From positions 1-64,000 of the forward strand of contig CAZIAL010000012.1 of NCBI GenBank assembly GCA_964536965.1: a DNA stretch of 64,000 nucleotides. The letters are read 5' to 3'. The position numbers were made by a program, and so were the translations under genes. The notes beneath the pieces were generated by a model. That model saw nothing but the letters and a program-made list of their open reading frames with translations, was not told the DNA's origin and did no database searches. Positions within the stretch are counted from its first letter, which is position 1. Each line of letters opens with the position of its first letter. This DNA is from JACMQW01 sp964536965 (lineage in GTDB: Bacteria; Bdellovibrionota; UBA1018). Below are positions 54,050-63,075 of the stretch, one piece after another.

Positions 54050-55363
54050 ATGTTAAAGGTAATAACTCCATTTCTATGGATAAGTTTTTTTGGTCTCCGC
54101 GTGGCAGCCGTGCATGCGGCGGACTTCGAAACGATTTGGAATGCGATCGAGGCGCGCTCGCCCGCGATGAAGTCCGAGGCCAGTGAAAAGGAAGCTTCGG
54201 AGATTCAGCTTTCTCGATCGAAAGGCCACTGGGTGCCGCGGCTTCTCATCAACGCCGGAGTCGTTTCGACGAATGATCCGGGAACCACGCTTTTTTCTAC
54301 CCTGGGGTCGCGCTCGCTCGAGGCTACCGATTTGAGTCCATCGCTGATGAATCATCCCTCTCGCGAGTGGTTTAAAACCGGGAGTGCGGTCGTGGATTGG
54401 ACGCTCTTCGAAGGCGGGGCGCGGCAGTCAGCGGTAAAAGGTGCTTCGCTGAGGAGGGAGGGCCAATCCCTATCCATGGCCGCTCGGAAGAATGAAATTT
54501 ACTCCGAATTAGTCCGGGATTTCGGGAGGTTGACCACTCTGAATGCCGAGCGAAGCGGCGTCATCGAACTCAAAGAGAAACTCTCGCGACTCGTCGAGCG
54601 CTATCGAGTCGGTTCCAAAGACAATCCAGTCGGATATTCGGGCCTTCTCGGCATGCGGTCCCTGATTAATCGGCTAGAGAGTGTGCTCGCTCAGAATACC
54701 GCCGAATCGGACGCTTTGGTCGAATCCATCCGCATTCGGAGCGGTCTAGACACGGTCGATCGTTCGGCGATGCCGGTGGCCGATCCGGTCGATTTCGCCA
54801 AAGATAAATTCAAGAAAAATGCCGCGCGAAACGCCGGTTCTAGTCTTCGGGTCGAGTCCATGCGACTCATGGCCGCGGCCCAGGCGGAGTTTTCGATGGC
54901 GGAACGAGCGAAGTGGCTTCCGCGGGTTGGTCTATTCGCGAGGGAAAATCTCGTTTCCGGTCCGCGCGCCACTGGTACTTCGACCGATTATGGCGCTTAT
55001 CTCCAGTGGGTGATCTTCGATGCCTCGAATTTCGGGGCCTATCGCGAAGCAAGTCTTCGTTCTTCGGCGGTCGAGTATCGTTCGAGTGAGATGGCGGAAA
55101 AGTCCGAGGTCGCACGCCGCGGCCTTCGTTCGTCGCTCCCGATGCTGGAAGGCAATTTGAATCGAGTGAAAGAGTCGATGGAGATCACCGCCGAACAAGT
55201 CGCCGTGACGGAAAAACTCTTTAAGAACGGTTCGGTGAACGCGCTTCAGCTGGCAGAGGTCCTTTCTCGTCGAGCCGACGTGATTGAAAGTCGTAAGCAA
55301 GTGGAATTCGCATTGTTAGACCAACTGACCGAAGCTTTTCTTCAGAATGCGAGCTCACCATGA
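54050..55363 (+). CDS. TolC-family outer-membrane efflux protein
   Basis: The 437-residue protein has a signal peptide (FLWISFFGLRVAAVHAADF) and the duplicated coiled-coil/beta-barrel TolC layout: ARSPAMKSEASEKEASEIQL in repeat 1, a barrel stretch around WFKTGSAVVDWTLFEGG, and repeat 2 with LMAAAQAEFSMAERAKWLPRVG and YLQWVIFDASNF. It would form the outer-membrane duct for the RND pump encoded next. The start of the RND gene overlaps its stop (ATGA). No membrane-fusion (HlyD-type) gene lies in the operon. Confidence 0.9.
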   Translation: MLKVITPFLWISFFGLRVAAVHAADFETIWNAIEARSPAMKSEASEKEASEIQLSRSKGHWVPRLLINAGVVSTNDPGTTLFSTLGSRSLEATDLSPSLMNHPSREWFKTGSAVVDWTLFEGGARQSAVKGASLRREGQSLSMAARKNEIYSELVRDFGRLTTLNAERSGVIELKEKLSRLVERYRVGSKDNPVGYSGLLGMRSLINRLESVLAQNTAESDALVESIRIRSGLDTVDRSAMPVADPVDFAKDKFKKNAARNAGSSLRVESMRLMAAAQAEFSMAERAKWLPRVGLFARENLVSGPRATGTSTDYGAYLQWVIFDASNFGAYREASLRSSAVEYRSSEMAEKSEVARRGLRSSLPMLEGNLNRVKESMEITAEQVAVTEKLFKNGSVNALQLAEVLSRRADVIESRKQVEFALLDQLTEAFLQNASSP

Positions 55364-58300
55364 GTCCTTTAGAAACGAAGCCTGGTCTCGCCGGAAAGTT
55401 GGCTAAAGCTTATGTCCATTCGAAGCTGACGCCGGTGATCATCGGCACCTCGCTTCTCCTTGGTCTCTTTGCGGTTTTCGTAACGCCCAAAGAAGAGGAA
55501 CCCCAAATTTCGGTCCCCATGATCGACATCCAAGTCGGCGTTCCGGGATTCGAAGCGAAGGAAGTCGAACGGAAGATCGTCGAACCGATCGAGCGCGCGG
55601 TTTGGGGCCTCGACGGTGTCGAATATGTATACTCCTCTAGCCGTCCGAATGGCGCGCTGGTGACCGTTCGATTCAAGGTGGGGGAGCCGATCGAGCCGAG
55701 TCTCGTTAAGGTGCACCATAAACTGATGACGGTTCGGTCCGAGATGCCCAAAGAGGCGATGGACCCCGTGGTGAAGTCCTATTCGATCGACGACGTCCCA
55801 TTTCTCACGCTTACGTTCAGCTCGAGTGAGATGGATGATTACGAGCTTCGCCGAATCGTCGCTCCGCTCGCCCGGGAGCTTTCGAGTACCCCCGACCTAA
55901 GTCGGGTCGAAGTGCTTGGCGGGCTTAAACGCGCAGTCAGGGTGATCGCGGATCCCGCGAAACTCCAGAGCCGAGGAATTTCCATCCTCACGTTGGCCGA
56001 TGCGCTTCGGAAAAACGATAGCCTCCTGCCGGGCCAGAAAACCTGGGGCGAGGGCCAAGTCTATGACGTCGAGGTAGGGGGAAGGCTTGTATCGGCGGAA
56101 GACGTGAAGCGGATCGCCGTGGGACAGCGGGGAGGAACGATCGTCCGTGTATCCGACGTTGCCCAGGTCATCGACGGTCCCGAGGAGCGGGTTCGGGGCT
56201 CATTACTTATTTCTCGCGAGGGCGGAATCCGGACCGAGCGAGCCGTTTCGATTGTTTTCGCGAAGCGCAAGGGTACGAACGTCGTCGAGCTCGCGAAGCG
56301 CATCTTAAAACATGCCGCGACTTTCGGTACCAAGCTTCCGAAGTCGGTTCATTTCTCGGTCACCCGGGATTACGGTTCGACCGCCGAAGCGAAGTCGAAC
56401 GAACTCATCGAACATCTTTTAATCGCCACGCTCTCCGTTTCGGTGCTGATTGCGCTTTTCATGGGAATTCGAGCGGCGTTCGTCGTCGCGATCGCCATTC
56501 CGGTGACCTTGGCGCTTACGCTCGCGATCTATTACTTTCTGGGCTACACGCTGAATCGGGTCACTCTTTTCGCGCTCATTTTCTCGATTGGTATCCTCGT
56601 CGACGATGCGATCGTCGTCGTCGAGAACATCGAGCGACACCTCCACCTCGACCGCAAGAAAGGAATCGTGAAGGCGACGCTTGAAGCGGTCGCCGAAGTT
56701 GGAAATCCGACGATTCTCGCGACCTTTACCGTGATCGCGTCGATCCTTCCCATGGCGTTCGTACGCGGGCTGATGGGGCCCTATATGAAGCCCATCCCGG
56801 TCGGGGCGAGTCTCGCGATGATGGTTTCGCTCTTCGTCGCGTTCATCGTTACGCCATGGGCGGCAGTCCGCATCATGAAAGCGAGCGTCGATACCGGCGC
56901 CCATACTGGGCATGCTGATCAGGAATCGAAACTCGATAAACTCTATCGAAGAATCATGCACTGGCTGCTGGAGAAGAAGACCCACGCGTTCCAGTTCGGC
57001 GCGGTGACCGCCGGGCTCCTCCTCGTCGCCATGTCGCTCGTCTATTTTGAAGTCGTGAAAGTGAAGATGCTTCCTTTCGACAATAAGAACGAGTTCCAAG
57101 TCCTGGTCGACTTTCCCGCCACGACCCCTCTCGCTCAGAGCCTGAAGGCTGGGGAAGAACTCGCGAAAAGACTTCTCGAGGCGCCCGAAGTCGAAAAGGT
57201 TCAGATTTTTGCGGGTGAGGCCGCTCCTTTCTCTTTCTCAGGAATGGTGAAGCATACCTTTCTCCGTGGAAGCGATGAGCAAATTGATCTCCAGGTGCTC
57301 CTCAAGGATAAAGACGAACGGAAACGCGAATCGCACGCAATTATCGAGGCCATTCGCCCTTGGGTGATCGAATTCGGGAAAAAACACGAGGCGATCACGT
57401 AGGTCCTGGAGATCCCTCCTGGCCCTCCCGTTCTCTCTACGGTTCTGGCGGAAATCTATGGTCCCGACGAGGCGACCCGGAAAAAAGTCGCCAAGGAGGT
57501 TTACGCCGCATTTCAGTCCGTACCGAGTGTCGTCGACCTCGATACGACGCTACGGCTCGGACGACCACGCAAACTTTACGGTTTCGACTACTCGACGGGA
57601 GGAGTGCTCGGTGTGAATGCATCGAGCGTCGCGATGGCGGGTGCCTTGAGCTTTAGCGAGTCCAAGATCACGTCCCTCCAGGACGTTACCTCTCCGGAAG
57701 AAGTCGGCGTCGTGCTATCGCTTTCGAGTTCCGCACGCGGTTCGGAGACGCCGTTTTATGGGCAATCGCTTCCTTCTTTTGAGTCGGGGACAGCTTCGCT
57801 CTCTCGGACGTTGAGAGCCCCGACCTTGCTGGAAAACGAAACGCTTTATCGTAAAAATTTGAAGCCGGTTTCCTATGTGATGAGCGAACTCTACGGTGCC
57901 GAGGAAGCGCCGGTTTATGGTTTGGGGAAAATCCAACCGAAGATCCCTTACCATCAGCAGACGGCGGACGTTCCCTGGGATACGGAAAGGCCGACCATTA
58001 AATGGGATGGCGAGTGGTTCATCACCTACGAAGTATTCCGGGACCTCGGCGGCGCGTTCGGGATCGTGATGATCCTGATCTATATTCTCGTCCTCGGCTG
58101 GTTTCGGAGCTTCGCGCTCCCGCTGATCATCATGGCGCCGATCCCGATTAGCCTGATCGGGATTATCCCCGGCCATGCACTAGCGGGATTCTACTTCGGA
58201 GCACCGTCGATGATCGGATTCATCGCCGGGGCGGGGATCATCGTTCGGAATTCGATTATTCTGGTCGATTTCATCGAACACCAACTCGTCCATGGCATCC

Positions 58301-58557
58301 CGCTCCAGGAAGCGATCGTGAGCGCGGGAGTGATTCGCTTTCGTCCGATGCTCCTCACGGCGGCGGCGGTCGTCGTCGGGAGTTCGGTGATGCTGATGGA
58401 TCCGATTTTTCAGGGGCTCGCCATTAGCCTCATTTTCGGGGAAATAGCCGCGACGCTTATTTCCCGGTTTGCGGTTCCGATGCTCTATTATTGGTTCGTC
58501 GGGAAGTCCCGTATTCGCGAACTCCAATGCGTGGCCAGAGGAGAACAATCACAATGA
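55360..58557 (+). pseudogene. RND efflux transporter interrupted by an in-frame TAG
   Basis: The frame encodes a 1065-codon inner-membrane RND pump (AcrB/HAE1-like), overlapping tolC by 4 bases. The N-terminal helix (LTPVIIGTSLLLGLFAVFV), porter domains and central helices (GILVDDAIVVVENIERHL, with the conserved Asp pair for proton relay) are intact. At 57400-57402 a TAG stops the frame after KKHEAIT, but reading continues in the same frame with VLEIPPGPPVLSTVLAEIYGP, a conserved stretch in this family, and on through the second half (GFIAGAGIIVRNSIILVDF) to 58557. No frameshift is present. Either the pump is inactive, the stop is read through, or one base is wrong (AAG or CAG would restore it). 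Confidence 0.85.
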
Positions 58558-58567
58558 AGGAGAAATT

Positions 58568-58759
58568 ATGACTAAGAATATTCACAATGTAGAGCGCATC
58601 GTCCGGGTCGTCGTCGGCTTAGGTCTGACGAGCATGGCTTTCATCGGTCCTGCGAATCCCTGGTTCTTCCTCGGTTTGATTCCCGTAGCGACGGGGCTTT
58701 TGGGGTGGTGCCCACCTTATGCGATGCTCGGGATCAGTACTTGCCCGCGAAAGGCATAG
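58568..58759 (+). CDS. Small DUF2892 (YgaP-type) membrane protein
   Basis: The 63-residue protein has a strong ribosome site (aaggaga) before the ATG at 58568. It begins NIHNVERIVRVVVGLGLTS and has two membrane helices, ending PYAMLGISTCP. This is the C-terminal domain of YgaP, a rhodanese-linked membrane protein; the stand-alone form is common next to sulfur-metabolism genes. Ten bases after the RND gene, so in the same operon. Confidence 0.88.
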   Translation: MTKNIHNVERIVRVVVGLGLTSMAFIGPANPWFFLGLIPVATGLLGWCPPYAMLGISTCPRKA

Positions 58760-58768
58760 GCACTGGGG

Positions 58769-59383
58769 ATGGCGAGCAACGAAGTGAATCCCTGGGACAC
58801 TCGCTACGATAGCGAGGAATACTATTACGGGACCGAGCCGAATGATTTTCTTCGGCAAAGTGTCGACTCGATTCCGGCCGGGGGTGCGGTTCTCTGCCTT
58901 GCGGAGGGCGAGGGGAGAAACGCCGTCTTTCTGGCGTCCAAGGGCTATTCCGTTACCGCGGTCGATGGTTCTTCCGTCGGACTTGATAAGCTAAAGCGTC
59001 TCGCGAAAGAGCGTGGGGTGAGCGTCGAGACCCAGGTCGTCGATCTGGGTGACTTCGAGATCAAGCCGAAAACTTGGGATGCGATTATAGCCATCTGGTG
59101 CCACGTTCCACCCGGATTGCGGAAGTCGATTCATCGCGCCTCGGTGATGGGACTAAAACCTCATGGGGTCTTTATCCACGAGTCGTATCACCCCCGCCAA
59201 CTTCACTATAAGACGGGAGGTCCGCCCACGGCGGATCTCCTGCTAACCGCGGACGTATTGGCGAGCGAACTCGATGGCCTCCGTTTCGAATATCTGAAGG
59301 AGATCGATCGTGAAGTGCACGAAGGCAAGGGGCATAACGGAATGAGCGCGGTCGTACAGGCAATTGCGAGGAAGTCCGATTGA
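58769..59383 (+). CDS. Class I SAM-dependent methyltransferase (TehB/thiol methyltransferase-like)
   Basis: The 204-residue enzyme opens NPWDTRYDSEEYYYGTEPNDFL, a signature of the TehB/thiopurine-type methyltransferase group, then the SAM loop VLCLAEGEGRNAVFLASKGY (with AEGEGRN in place of GxGxG) and VDGSSVGLDK. Relatives detoxify tellurite, selenite or thiols by methylation. Within this sulfide-linked operon, thiol or reactive-sulfur methylation is a reasonable but unproven role. The stop overlaps the TTG start of the thioredoxin gene. Confidence 0.87.
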   Translation: MASNEVNPWDTRYDSEEYYYGTEPNDFLRQSVDSIPAGGAVLCLAEGEGRNAVFLASKGYSVTAVDGSSVGLDKLKRLAKERGVSVETQVVDLGDFEIKPKTWDAIIAIWCHVPPGLRKSIHRASVMGLKPHGVFIHESYHPRQLHYKTGGPPTADLLLTADVLASELDGLRFEYLKEIDREVHEGKGHNGMSAVVQAIARKSD

Positions 59384-59814
59384 ATACCTTAGTGATTTGT
59401 CCGAAATGCGAAAAGATGAACCGAGTCGCGTTGGCGGCCGCTTCGAAGTCAGTACCGATCTGTGGAAATTGTAAGACTAACCTCCCGCTTCGCGACGCGG
59501 TCCAGGATATCAGTGGCTCGGCGCTGACGAAGCTCATGAGTCTGGCGGACCGTCCCTTGGTGGTCGATTTCTGGGCGGAGTGGTGCGGTCCCTGTAAAGC
59601 TTTCGCACCGACGTTTAAGTCGGCGGCACAGACCCTCGGGAGCCAGATTATTTTCGCGAAATTAAATACCGAGAGCTTTCCCGATGCGGCTCAGCGGTTT
59701 CAAATTCGCGGAATTCCGACGTTAATCGTCTTCAAAAATGGCGTCGAAGTGGATCGCCAGTCCGGGGCGATGCCGCTACCGATGTTTTTGGAATACTTAA
59801 ACCGCTGGAAGTGA
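59380..59814 (+). CDS. trxC: Thioredoxin 2 with N-terminal zinc ribbon
   Basis: The 144-residue protein starts at a TTG overlapping the methyltransferase stop. Two CxxC pairs at Cys7/Cys10 and Cys28/Cys31 form the zinc ribbon typical of Trx2, and the active site is WCGPC (68-72) in VVDFWAEWCGPCKAF, with the cis-Pro in IRGIPTLIVF. It reduces disulfides and persulfides in the cytoplasm. It ends the sulfide-response unit, where it could reduce polysulfides formed by SQR. Confidence 0.94.
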   Translation: MNTLVICPKCEKMNRVALAAASKSVPICGNCKTNLPLRDAVQDISGSALTKLMSLADRPLVVDFWAEWCGPCKAFAPTFKSAAQTLGSQIIFAKLNTESFPDAAQRFQIRGIPTLIVFKNGVEVDRQSGAMPLPMFLEYLNRWK

Positions 59815-60191
59815 GCGAGTTCCTTGGTTTCCGCAAAGAGTCCGGGGGGCGGACGCACCCCGCGAAAGGATGCTGAGACATGACTTTCGGCCAGGTTGCG
59901 CGGACCCGATCTCGCTGTTCGTGCCCCCTCGCGCTCCTCGCATCCGGTTCTCGTCGTTCAAGTCCCCTGGGTCTCCGCAATCTAGAATTGAAAAAGCCGG
60001 ATCCTCTTGCGAGGACCCGGCTTTTCCAAATCTAAATGGGGTGACTGATCCCTACACAGTACTTTCGCCTAGTTAGAGGCGGGTTGAGGAAATCGTAGGA
60101 TAAACAGACGGTTCATGCAAGGCGCACAGCGCTTTTTCTCCAATATGGGATTGGAATTTCCCGATCGCTCTCGGGTAAAATGTAAGGCGAG
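59815..60191. other. Intergenic region with terminator and possible attachment-like motif
   Basis: No gene is supported here in 377 bases. From left to right it holds a GC-rich stretch of no clear function, the hairpin at 59992-60024, the recurrent motif atggggtgact (60036-60046) and the promoter of the phosphoesterase gene. Compare the motif copies at 45799 and 47104. Confidence 0.5.
59992..60024. terminator. Rho-independent terminator, bidirectional
   Basis: A long stem (aaaagccgg-a-tcctc with gagga-c-ccggctttt, one A-C mismatch) and a ttgc loop, with A's before and T's after, is the best-formed intrinsic terminator in the window. It closes the sulfide unit on the plus strand. Confidence 0.8.
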
Positions 60192-60752
60192 ATGATCTTC
60201 TTTACCTCCGACCATCATTTTTCGCACCGGAACATCATTCAGTATTGTTCCCGCCCGTTTCAGTCGATCGAGGAGATGGATGCGGAGATGATCCGTCGCT
60301 GGAACGAGGTCGTAGGACCGAACGATACGGTTTACTATCTGGGGGATTTCGCGCTTTCGCTCGAACCAGTGGAACGAGTCGCACCGGCGCTGAACGGTGA
60401 TAAAATCCTGATCATGGGCAATCATGATCTCTGTCATCCGCTGAACAAGAAAAAGGCGGAGATGGGGAGAGATGGGTACCTTCGCTCCGGGTTTCGGGAG
60501 CTTTTGACCGAGGCTTCGCTTTCGATCGCGGGGCAGGATGTGCTGCTTCATCATTTTCCTTACGGAAAGGTCGAGGATCAGTATGGCGGCAAATATAACC
60601 AGCTCCGTCCGCGGGATGAGGGGCGCTGGCTCCTGTGTGGGCACATCCATGAAAAATGGAAAACTCAGGGAAAAATGATCAATGTCGGCGTGGACGTTTG
60701 GGACTTTCGGCCGGTGAGTTGTGCAGAAGTCGAAAAGATCATGCAGCGTTAA
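60192..60752 (+). CDS. Calcineurin-like metallophosphoesterase
   Basis: The 186-residue protein has the full two-metal phosphoesterase set: FTSDHHFSH, YYLGDFAL, IMGNHDL, LLHHFPYG and LLCGHIHEKW, ending INVGVDVWDFRPVS. The short single-domain form with SDHHFSHRNII is common in bacteria and phages and is annotated only as a phosphoesterase; the substrate is unknown. Its end is 19 bases from the end of the convergent DUF6933 gene. Confidence 0.9.
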   Translation: MIFFTSDHHFSHRNIIQYCSRPFQSIEEMDAEMIRRWNEVVGPNDTVYYLGDFALSLEPVERVAPALNGDKILIMGNHDLCHPLNKKKAEMGRDGYLRSGFRELLTEASLSIAGQDVLLHHFPYGKVEDQYGGKYNQLRPRDEGRWLLCGHIHEKWKTQGKMINVGVDVWDFRPVSCAEVEKIMQR

Positions 60753-60771
60753 AAGGTCGAATCCGTTCCGG

Positions 60772-61314
60772 TCAAGAGTTCGCTGGCCGCGACCAGACGA
60801 GCTTCAGACCGGGTTCCCGCGAAGCCGTCTCGAGCCATTTGTGAAAACGCGTGAGTGGATATTCATACCCGCCGGGACGGTTGCCGCCGACCAAGTACTT
60901 GAGGAGGTAGGAATTGATTGATCCGGTGTCGCGATCGGTGAAGTCGTAGTAGCTCAGGTCCATGACGAGCTTATTCATCATGCCCGTGATCGAGCGGTCG
61001 GTGTTCTTCCGGTATTCGACGCCGGCGGAGAGGGTGGGGCCGAGAGTCTCCCGGACGTCTTCCCAGCCTAAATTTACGAAATAGTCTGGCAGGAACTCGC
61101 GAAAGCGATCGACGAGCGTTCCGTAGGGGGCGGCGTCCATCACTATCGAGAGCGTCGTCTCGGGGTTCATGAAAAGGACGACCTGCCAGGTGCCGAGACG
61201 GAAGTCCCGAGCGCACCATTTTGCCATGGGGTGGTCGGTCGGATTTTCTGGGATATTCTCCACGGGGGCTTTCAGGCGTCGAGTAAGGGCGAGAGATGGA
61301 GAGATGATAAGCAT
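60772..61314 (-). CDS. DUF6933-like protein
   Basis: The 180-residue product starts MLIISPSLALTRRLKAPVE, then AKWCARDFRLGTWQVVLFMNPETTLSIVMD, matching the DUF6933 outline (a host-cell helix, a W-x4-F segment and a strand about nucleic-acid or self proteins of unknown role). A later part reads NLGWEDVRETLGPTLSAGVEYRK. No catalytic motif is clear. It is the last gene of a four-gene minus-strand operon, 9 bases after the HNH gene, with a ggaga ribosome site. The small size and position suggest an accessory or immunity role, which is inference. Confidence 0.7.
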   Translation of the reverse strand: MLIISPSLALTRRLKAPVENIPENPTDHPMAKWCARDFRLGTWQVVLFMNPETTLSIVMDAAPYGTLVDRFREFLPDYFVNLGWEDVRETLGPTLSAGVEYRKNTDRSITGMMNKLVMDLSYYDFTDRDTGSINSYLLKYLVGGNRPGGYEYPLTRFHKWLETASREPGLKLVWSRPANS

Positions 61315-61323
61315 TGTGGAATC

Positions 61324-62445
61324 TCAAATCTCCGAAAACGTTCCCGTCGCGGAAGCTTTTTTAAGAATCTTCACTTCGCCAAGCGACATGGTGCCGTGAA
61401 GTGGACCTCCGCCCCAATGAATCACGAGTTCCTCTATTCCGTCGTTGTTGGTATCGGCGCGCATGAGTTCGACCATATACGTCCAGTTGTCGTCGTGGCG
61501 AAAGCTGACCATATCACTAGAAACATGTCGGATGGTCACTTTGTCGGCTCGAACGAGGTCGCCGATCGTAGATTGGTTTAAGGGTTTGCTCGTCGACTCG
61601 GAGTCTTCGAATAAAAACGAAAGCAGCGAGGACGGGAGGAGATCGATGTCGGCTAAGCCTTTTAGGGGGGAGCGGATGTAGCTTTGCGCGGCTGGTTTCG
61701 AGTCTTTTGCGATATCGAGTAGCTGAATCGGGCGATCGAAGTAAGAGTAAGCAGTTTTAGATCCCGCGTTGCACGTTGGCTCGGAGCCGTTTTTCTTAGC
61801 TTGCTGATACTCGCGCAGGGTTTTCACGTGGATGAGGTTCCCGTTAGGAGAGATGAGATCCAGGCCCTCCGGCATCCAGTCGGGTAGAATGAGAGCGGTG
61901 TCGAGGTACTGTTCGTAGTCATCGGGATTCAGATTGGTTAGTCCACCCTCGCCAAAGAGTGGAAAAGAGGAAGATAGCTTTAAGTCTTTGAGACGAGTGC
62001 CGTTTTCTACTAGGATCGCCGTCGCGTCGTCGATCGTAAGACTCCCCGTTTCAATGCTGAGCGCAAGAGAAGTCTTCGCCCGTTCGGATGTCCAATCGCG
62101 CTCTATCTGTTCTTGTCGCGCCAGTACTCTTTTTGATTTCGATTGGGCGACTTTCAAATAAATCGGCATTGCTCCAGGGAGTTGCGAATCGCGCTTTTTC
62201 AGATTGCAACGAGAACAGCTGGGATAAAGATTTAACGCCGAGTCCAGATCGAAGTCCGACGCGATTCCGATTTTTGAATACCGCTCGTCACGTTCATTTG
62301 TCGGGAGAGTTCGCCATCCTTGTGGGACAATGTGGTCGACTTCCATTGCCCCGAACGGAACCGGGTCGTCGCAATATGCGCAGCATTGCCCGTAGGTCTC
62401 CCAGAGCGCTATTCTGAAGGAACGAGAGTCAATGAGCTTTCGCAT
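61324..62445 (-). CDS. HNH endonuclease with large C-terminal domain
   Basis: The 373-residue protein begins with an HNH nuclease: Cys22 and Cys25 (CCAYCDD), Asp37-His38 (MEVDHIVPQ), Asn72 (ALNLYPS), and Cys77-x2-Cys80 (CSRCNLKKRD), making the beta-beta-alpha metal finger that cuts DNA. The remaining 270 residues have no domain I can name. The end contains DTNNDGIEEL, a calcium-type DxNxDG loop of the FG-GAP kind, and HWGGGPLHGTMSLGEVKIL. Such long HNH proteins are often effectors of defence systems. It is third in the XRE-nucleotidyltransferase-HNH-DUF6933 operon, 18 bases after the second gene. Confidence 0.85.
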   Translation of the reverse strand: MRKLIDSRSFRIALWETYGQCCAYCDDPVPFGAMEVDHIVPQGWRTLPTNERDERYSKIGIASDFDLDSALNLYPSCSRCNLKKRDSQLPGAMPIYLKVAQSKSKRVLARQEQIERDWTSERAKTSLALSIETGSLTIDDATAILVENGTRLKDLKLSSSFPLFGEGGLTNLNPDDYEQYLDTALILPDWMPEGLDLISPNGNLIHVKTLREYQQAKKNGSEPTCNAGSKTAYSYFDRPIQLLDIAKDSKPAAQSYIRSPLKGLADIDLLPSSLLSFLFEDSESTSKPLNQSTIGDLVRADKVTIRHVSSDMVSFRHDDNWTYMVELMRADTNNDGIEELVIHWGGGPLHGTMSLGEVKILKKASATGTFSEI

Positions 62446-62463
62446 GCAAATCTTTCGATCCCC

Positions 62464-63075
62464 TCAATTCTCGTCAGGAATGAATTTGAGCGGACCTCCG
62501 CCATAATTCGCAATGATGGACGTATTCACGAAATCGAAAACCTTTTCGAACCGATCGCTACGTGCATCCATCGAGTAGTAGTCGAAGATCCGATCGATGA
62601 GCGGAATTAGTTTTTCTATCTTTACCCTGCCTTGGTCTAGTGCGGAGGTAATGTCCTTCTTATCTTTGTTTCGGGGCGGAGTAGAGAAGGCCGAAAAGCA
62701 CTTCGATGCGATCACTTCATGGATTTCGAGATACTCGACCTGGAGATTTTTCCATGGCCCATGGAGTGGAAGCCACGCGGCCTTGGGCGGCAGGAAAACG
62801 AGGGCTTCGCCGACGAACTCCAAGTAGTAACCGTGCACGACTTGCTGGCTGCGTCCAAATTCGCCTAGCAGCGCGTCCGCCACTGGCTTTTGATCGGATT
62901 GAGCCTCTATAGCGAGGGAATCGAGGTCGACGGTTCCGACGGTATCATCGAAGTCGGCTAGGAGGAGTGCGCTTTTACCGATGATGCGGAGGGGGAATTT
63001 CTTCGTCTGCGGGAAATGCGCGCCGATATGAGTATCAATTTTCCCGAGGAATTCGAGTACTTCGACTTTATGCAT
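62464..63075 (-). CDS. Nucleotidyltransferase-fold protein (AbiEii/DUF6036-like)
   Basis: The ATG at 63075 overlaps the XRE stop by 8 bases, so I prefer it to the upstream start at 63144. The 203-residue product has the pattern LRIIGKSALLLADF ... VGTVDLDSLAI, i.e. G(K)SA then T-x-D-x-D, the metal site of minimal nucleotidyltransferases. It then has LEIHEVIASKCFSAF and a KDKKDITSAL stretch like AbiEii toxins. In AbiE-type systems such a protein is a toxin modifying tRNA, paired with a DNA-binding antitoxin. Here the partner is an XRE protein instead of an AbiEi type. Assignment is by motif and position. Confidence 0.75.
   Translation of the reverse strand: MHKVEVLEFLGKIDTHIGAHFPQTKKFPLRIIGKSALLLADFDDTVGTVDLDSLAIEAQSDQKPVADALLGEFGRSQQVVHGYYLEFVGEALVFLPPKAAWLPLHGPWKNLQVEYLEIHEVIASKCFSAFSTPPRNKDKKDITSALDQGRVKIEKLIPLIDRIFDYYSMDARSDRFEKVFDFVNTSIIANYGGGPLKFIPDEN

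Noticed and set aside
59956..59964. T-loop-like sequence gttcaagtc before a terminator, suggesting a tRNA or tmRNA 3' end
   Set aside because: The flanking bases do not form a T stem, no matching 5' acceptor or anticodon arm is present, and the short pattern is expected several times by chance in 64 kb.
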